Shown here: piece after piece, positions 60,891 through 64,000 of the stretch | How positions within the stretch are numbered: position 1 is the stretch's first letter | Layout of the letters: each line of letters starts with the position of its first letter | Assembly (NCBI GenBank): GCA_016165875.1 | Contig: JABBOT010000001.1 | Span: 36,697,011 to 36,761,010, forward strand | Length of the DNA stretch: 64,000 nucleotides | Reading direction: 5' to 3' | DNA from: Acanthopleura granulata | Taxonomy: Eukaryota > Mollusca > Polyplacophora > Chitonida > Chitonidae | Position numbers and translations under genes: made by a program | The notes under the pieces: model-generated | What the model was told of the DNA's origin: nothing | The model's input: only the letters and a program-made list of their open reading frames with translations | Database searches by the model: none

Positions 60891-61681
60891 GTAATCTTCC
60901 CTTACATGTTGTGACAGCCAACTTAACCTACATGTAGTGCATGTAATGTCGGTTGATCTGCATATATTTGGAAGAAAAATAACATGTTTTCACTGTTTGA
61001 GGGACATAAATTAGATTCCTTTCCTGGACTATAAAATCATACCTCCTCTGAACATATACAAGAATATTTTGATGTTTATTGGGGTGATCGGTATCAATAT
61101 TATAACTTATGTTATTTAAACTGCTGACCACAATGGCTGATTTGCACCAAAATAAATATCATTTTCTTGAATAAGTGGAGGCCATGATCTTTTACAATAA
61201 AAAATCTGTAGTTTAAACCTATTTTGGGTGTATTTCAATAAATAATAAAGTCTTTGGGGGTCTTTTGGGGTGCGTCAGTGGGCCGTCCAGTAATCCTCGG
61301 CACAAGGTCACATTGTGGACATAACCAACTTTAGGTTTAGAATGTATTTTGAATATGTCCCACAGATCAGTAGGATTTCATGTGAGATTTTTTGATGTCA
61401 GAATGGGTAAATGAAGATATGTTCCCCTGAACATTCAACAAACATGAACAAATGAGTAAGTAATTGAACATTAGTACCGTACGTTTACAATTACATCAAG
61501 GTTACGACGTTTTAGAATCATTCGTATTGTATTCACTGGCAGTGAAAATAAATTATGTTGTTTTGGTGAAAAATGTTAATAGTTTTCAACTAAGGTCAGT
61601 TGATGTTACATGAGACCTTATCAGTCTGTACACCTTTTGTTTGTTAATCTGACAATGGCCATTATTCTGTTTGAAATGTAG

Positions 61682-61762
61682 GGCGCAAGAAGGTTCATTA
61701 CACGTTTCAGGATGGCCTAGAGATGGCCGAAGAGTACGACATGCGCAGTAATGAAATCATTG
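61682..61762 (+). CDS. DPCD: DPCD homologue, exon 2
   Basis: 81 bp following AG at 61680-61681. With the last base of exon 1 it encodes 'GRKKVHYTF' and 'EMAEEYDMRSNEII', the most recognisable block of the family (human: GRRKVHYLF and EMAEEYDEKTSELL). It ends in phase 1 before the donor GTATGT; the next codon would be completed as V, as in 'LLVRKWR'. The expected exon 3 ('VRKWR') is not in the remaining 2.2 kb, so intron 2 is long and passes the window edge. Confidence 0.93.
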
Positions 61763-62246
61763 GTATGTGGCAAACATCTGTAAATTATACCGTAAGACGG
61801 CTAGATGTGGGGGTGTAACACTAATAGCAAGGGACAGACTTCTAGTTGACGGTAATATGTATCATACGTCATCACTGCCGAGAGGGTCACATGAGGTGAG
61901 CTTCCGAGCAGCGCGAGCATCCGGGCAGAGCGATGCGGACACTCCGTGTACAGACATGTCATTGATCACACATTCTCAACATCCAATAATTTGGCGCTGA
62001 GACTTAATACAACTTGCATAATTGCGAATGTCATAATTCCATTGTAACGAGAATGCATATGCATGTAATAGTACTGGTAACTTTATAATGATGTCGGAAG
62101 TGAAAACGGACGGTGCCATTCCTAATGTAAAAGTTACAAAACATGAGGGGAAACACCCTGGATAGCATCCGATCAGATAAGTTCTGTGTCAAAAAAACAA
62201 GACACCTGCAATGTAATCTGATCCGTCTTGGTCTACTTCAAGTGCA
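61763..62246. other. DPCD intron 2, start
   Basis: Non-coding. The inverted words 'gatcagat' (about 62172) and 'atctgatc' (about 62216) lie just before the first frame of the retrotransposon and may belong to its untranslated end. I could not place that end. Confidence 0.5.
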
Positions 62247-63080
62247 ATGACCAGCGGAACTATGAGAGACAAATTCAAATTACTGATGGAAACGATCACA
62301 GGGAAAATAGAACGTGGTTTTGAAATACTGTCAGGAAATTATGGGTACAATGGTGACTTTATTGACTATGCCTATGATGAAGATGAGCTTTACAACGGAG
62401 GTTCAGATTATGATCCCAATTTTGTTGAAACAGATTCGATCAAGTGACCTTATCTTGCCACAGCAGCAGACAGGTCGTCCTGCAGTAGCTGCAGTGGCAG
62501 GAAGTACCAGCAACAATGTTTCAGTTTCTAATGGTCGTCCTGACAACAAAACCTCACTAGTTCAATCCACTGACGACCCCAGCATACCTGCTATTGGCAC
62601 TAGTAGACACGATGGATTAATTGGTGACACTTCAATGGAAATCATGAACACGTATTGTGTCATACAGCCAACACAAAATCATACTATCAGAATCACTCCG
62701 ATTCTTTTTGACAGCTTGATCTCCAGTGTACGATCACTTGATGTGAAGTTGCAGAGAGTACAACACTCTCTGGTAAAAGTGCTCATTGCCCTGGTGCAGC
62801 CGTTTTTCCATGCTCTTGCCAGCCACATCTGACACACCAAGCCTGATAGCCATGGCAATTGACAGTCTGACATTGCTTGTGAATGCAAACAATGATCTGA
62901 ACTGGAGTCACAGGGAAGCCATCCGACCACACTTGAAAGAGGAGTTTCAACACTTGTGCAATGTAACAACTTCCTCTGATAAACTGTTCGGTGAAGACCC
63001 ACCAAAATAAGAGCACGACATGGCAGAAGCCAGCAAAGTGGGAAATAAAATCAGGCGCAGTGGAACCAGAAACTGAAGAG
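62247..63080 (+). pseudogene. DIRS-like retrotransposon, gag-like ORF (broken)
   Basis: Three overlapping frames (62247-62447, 62314-62832, 62786-63010) together look like one decayed protein. Its C-terminal part has 'DSLTLLVNAN..LNWSHRE', 'IRPHL' and 'KLFGEDPPK'. These echo the gag-like ORF of DIRS elements, where 'LG.A...L..RRR..IKP.L' is followed by 'LFGDDL.K'. At least two frameshifts and a stop after 'DPPK' interrupt it. The assignment rests on this pattern together with the reverse transcriptase that follows. Confidence 0.6.
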
Positions 63081-63427
63081 GTGGTTATTTCCAGCGTAAT
63101 ATGTGTTATGCTAGAAACATGGCATGTGCATCACAACTTTATGGGTCTCCAGTGAGGAGCAGGAGCAATGGACACTTCTACCGGGGTCGGCCTTTTTTAG
63201 GCACATGCACCCCTGCAGGAGCAGGGAGGAGAGACCGAAGGAAGGGGCAGTAGACACAGAAGACAAGACCACGCCAAAGCCGGTGAGTGGTAAGCTGAAT
63301 TCAGTTTAGTTTCATTCTAATACAGATTAGGTGGCAGGCGGATTAAAATGTTTTCACTCTGAATGGTTGAAATTAACATCGGAAAAAGTCATTCTTGCCA
63401 CGGTGAAGCACTGTCATATTATATTTA

Positions 63428-64000
63428 ATGAATGCTCTGGCATCAAAACTAAGAACTGAAGTGGTCAGGCTACTTGACAAAGGTGTTCTAAAGAAAGCAG
63501 CGCGATGCAAAAGGCAGGTCCTTTCCCCAATATTTGTGAGAAGGAAAAAGGATGGTGACTATAGATTTATAATTAATCTCAAAGAATCAAACAGATCTGT
63601 GGCATACCAGCATTTAAAGATGAACAAGTCTCAAGTCGGCTATACATCTAATGCAGCGTGATAGTTATGTGGCATCAGGTGACTTGAAGGATGCATACCA
63701 CAGTGTACCAATTGCACGTGAACTTCAAAAATTTCTCAGGTTTGTTTTGAAGGGTCAGATTTAGCAATTCACAGCACTTCCCAATGGATTATGTATGGGA
63801 CCTAGAGTCTTCACTAAACATCTTGAAACCAGTGTTTACATGTCGTAGGAAAAAGGGGCAAATCAGTGTTGACTACATTGATGATATATAGTTTCAAGGT
63901 CAGACATGTCAAGAATGTGCCAACAATCTCTTGGACACTGTACCAACAATAGAAAGGCTGGGTTTTTACACATAAGGAAAAATCAGTTTGGGAGCCTACA
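63428..64000 (+). pseudogene. DIRS-like reverse transcriptase (broken, runs off edge)
   Basis: An open frame at 63428-63661 contains 'LSPIFVRRKKDGDYRFIINL' and 'YQHLKM', as in DIRS-type reverse transcriptases. After a frameshift near 63651, 'SGDLKDAYHSVPI' (motif A) and 'LPNGLCMGPRVFTK' (motif B) follow. After another shift, 'DYIDD' at 63871-63885 is the YxDD catalytic motif. Stops lie within 'GQI*QF', after 'YMS', just after 'YIDDI' and near 63964. The element is dead. The tyrosine recombinase expected of DIRS elements would lie beyond 64000. Confidence 0.8.

Larger units (their letters stand above)
59573..61681. other. DPCD intron 1
   Basis: A GT-AG intron of 2,109 bp bounded by GTAAGC and 'gaaatgtAG'; the polypyrimidine tract is weak. 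It holds an AT-rich palindromic element (59908-60128) and some degenerate tandem sequence near 60690-60890. An 86-codon frame at 60301-60561 matches no family I recognise and is not called. Confidence 0.8.

Overview
The window is nuclear DNA from an animal, most likely a mollusc and probably a bivalve. The evidence is one recognisable metazoan gene with GT-AG introns (DPCD), many copies of a tRNA-derived SINE with the tail 'acggcgtaaaacaccaatcaaataaataaat' type seen in mollusc genomes, and a decayed DIRS-like retrotransposon. The species cannot be told from the sequence. No bacterial, viral, rRNA or CRISPR features were seen, and most open reading frames are short chance frames.

Layout. (1) About 1-2396: AT-rich intergenic DNA with two diverged dispersed repeats and an old 22-bp minisatellite. 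(2) About 2397-43450: three head-to-tail copies of one non-coding unit with a base length near 13.4 kb: copy 1 about 2397-15218, copy 2 about 15219-30033, copy 3 about 30034-43450. Each copy ends in about 1.1 kb of a 20-bp minisatellite whose consensus contains CTTACCTG. This is the complement of the ideal 5' splice site CAG|GTAAG and also matches the 5' end of U1 snRNA. At both internal junctions the minisatellite is followed by a roughly 200-bp imperfect inverted repeat. Copy 2 is 14.8 kb because it carries two private insertions of about 0.8 kb and extra SINEs; it also has private deletions. (3) About 43450-59270: intergenic DNA with many SINE copies, a TIR element, a degenerate tRNA-Ser-like sequence and one possible small minus-strand exon with a neighbouring diverged duplicate. 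(4) 59512-64000: the 5' end of DPCD (exons 1 and 2). Its second intron contains a broken DIRS-like retrotransposon that runs off the right edge.

How the parts relate. The tandem array holds no supportable gene, so it is better read as a macrosatellite or segmental duplication than as a gene cluster. Transposon insertions with visible target-site duplications occur in some copies and are cleanly absent from others. They give conflicting groupings of the copies: 1+2 at some sites, 2+3 at others, and 1+3 by shared sequence and by absence of copy-2 deletions elsewhere. This suggests sequence exchange among the copies after duplication. The unit junctions fall inside the minisatellite, which makes it the natural suspect for the unequal exchange that built the array. 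DPCD begins 16 kb to the right and appears unconnected with the array.
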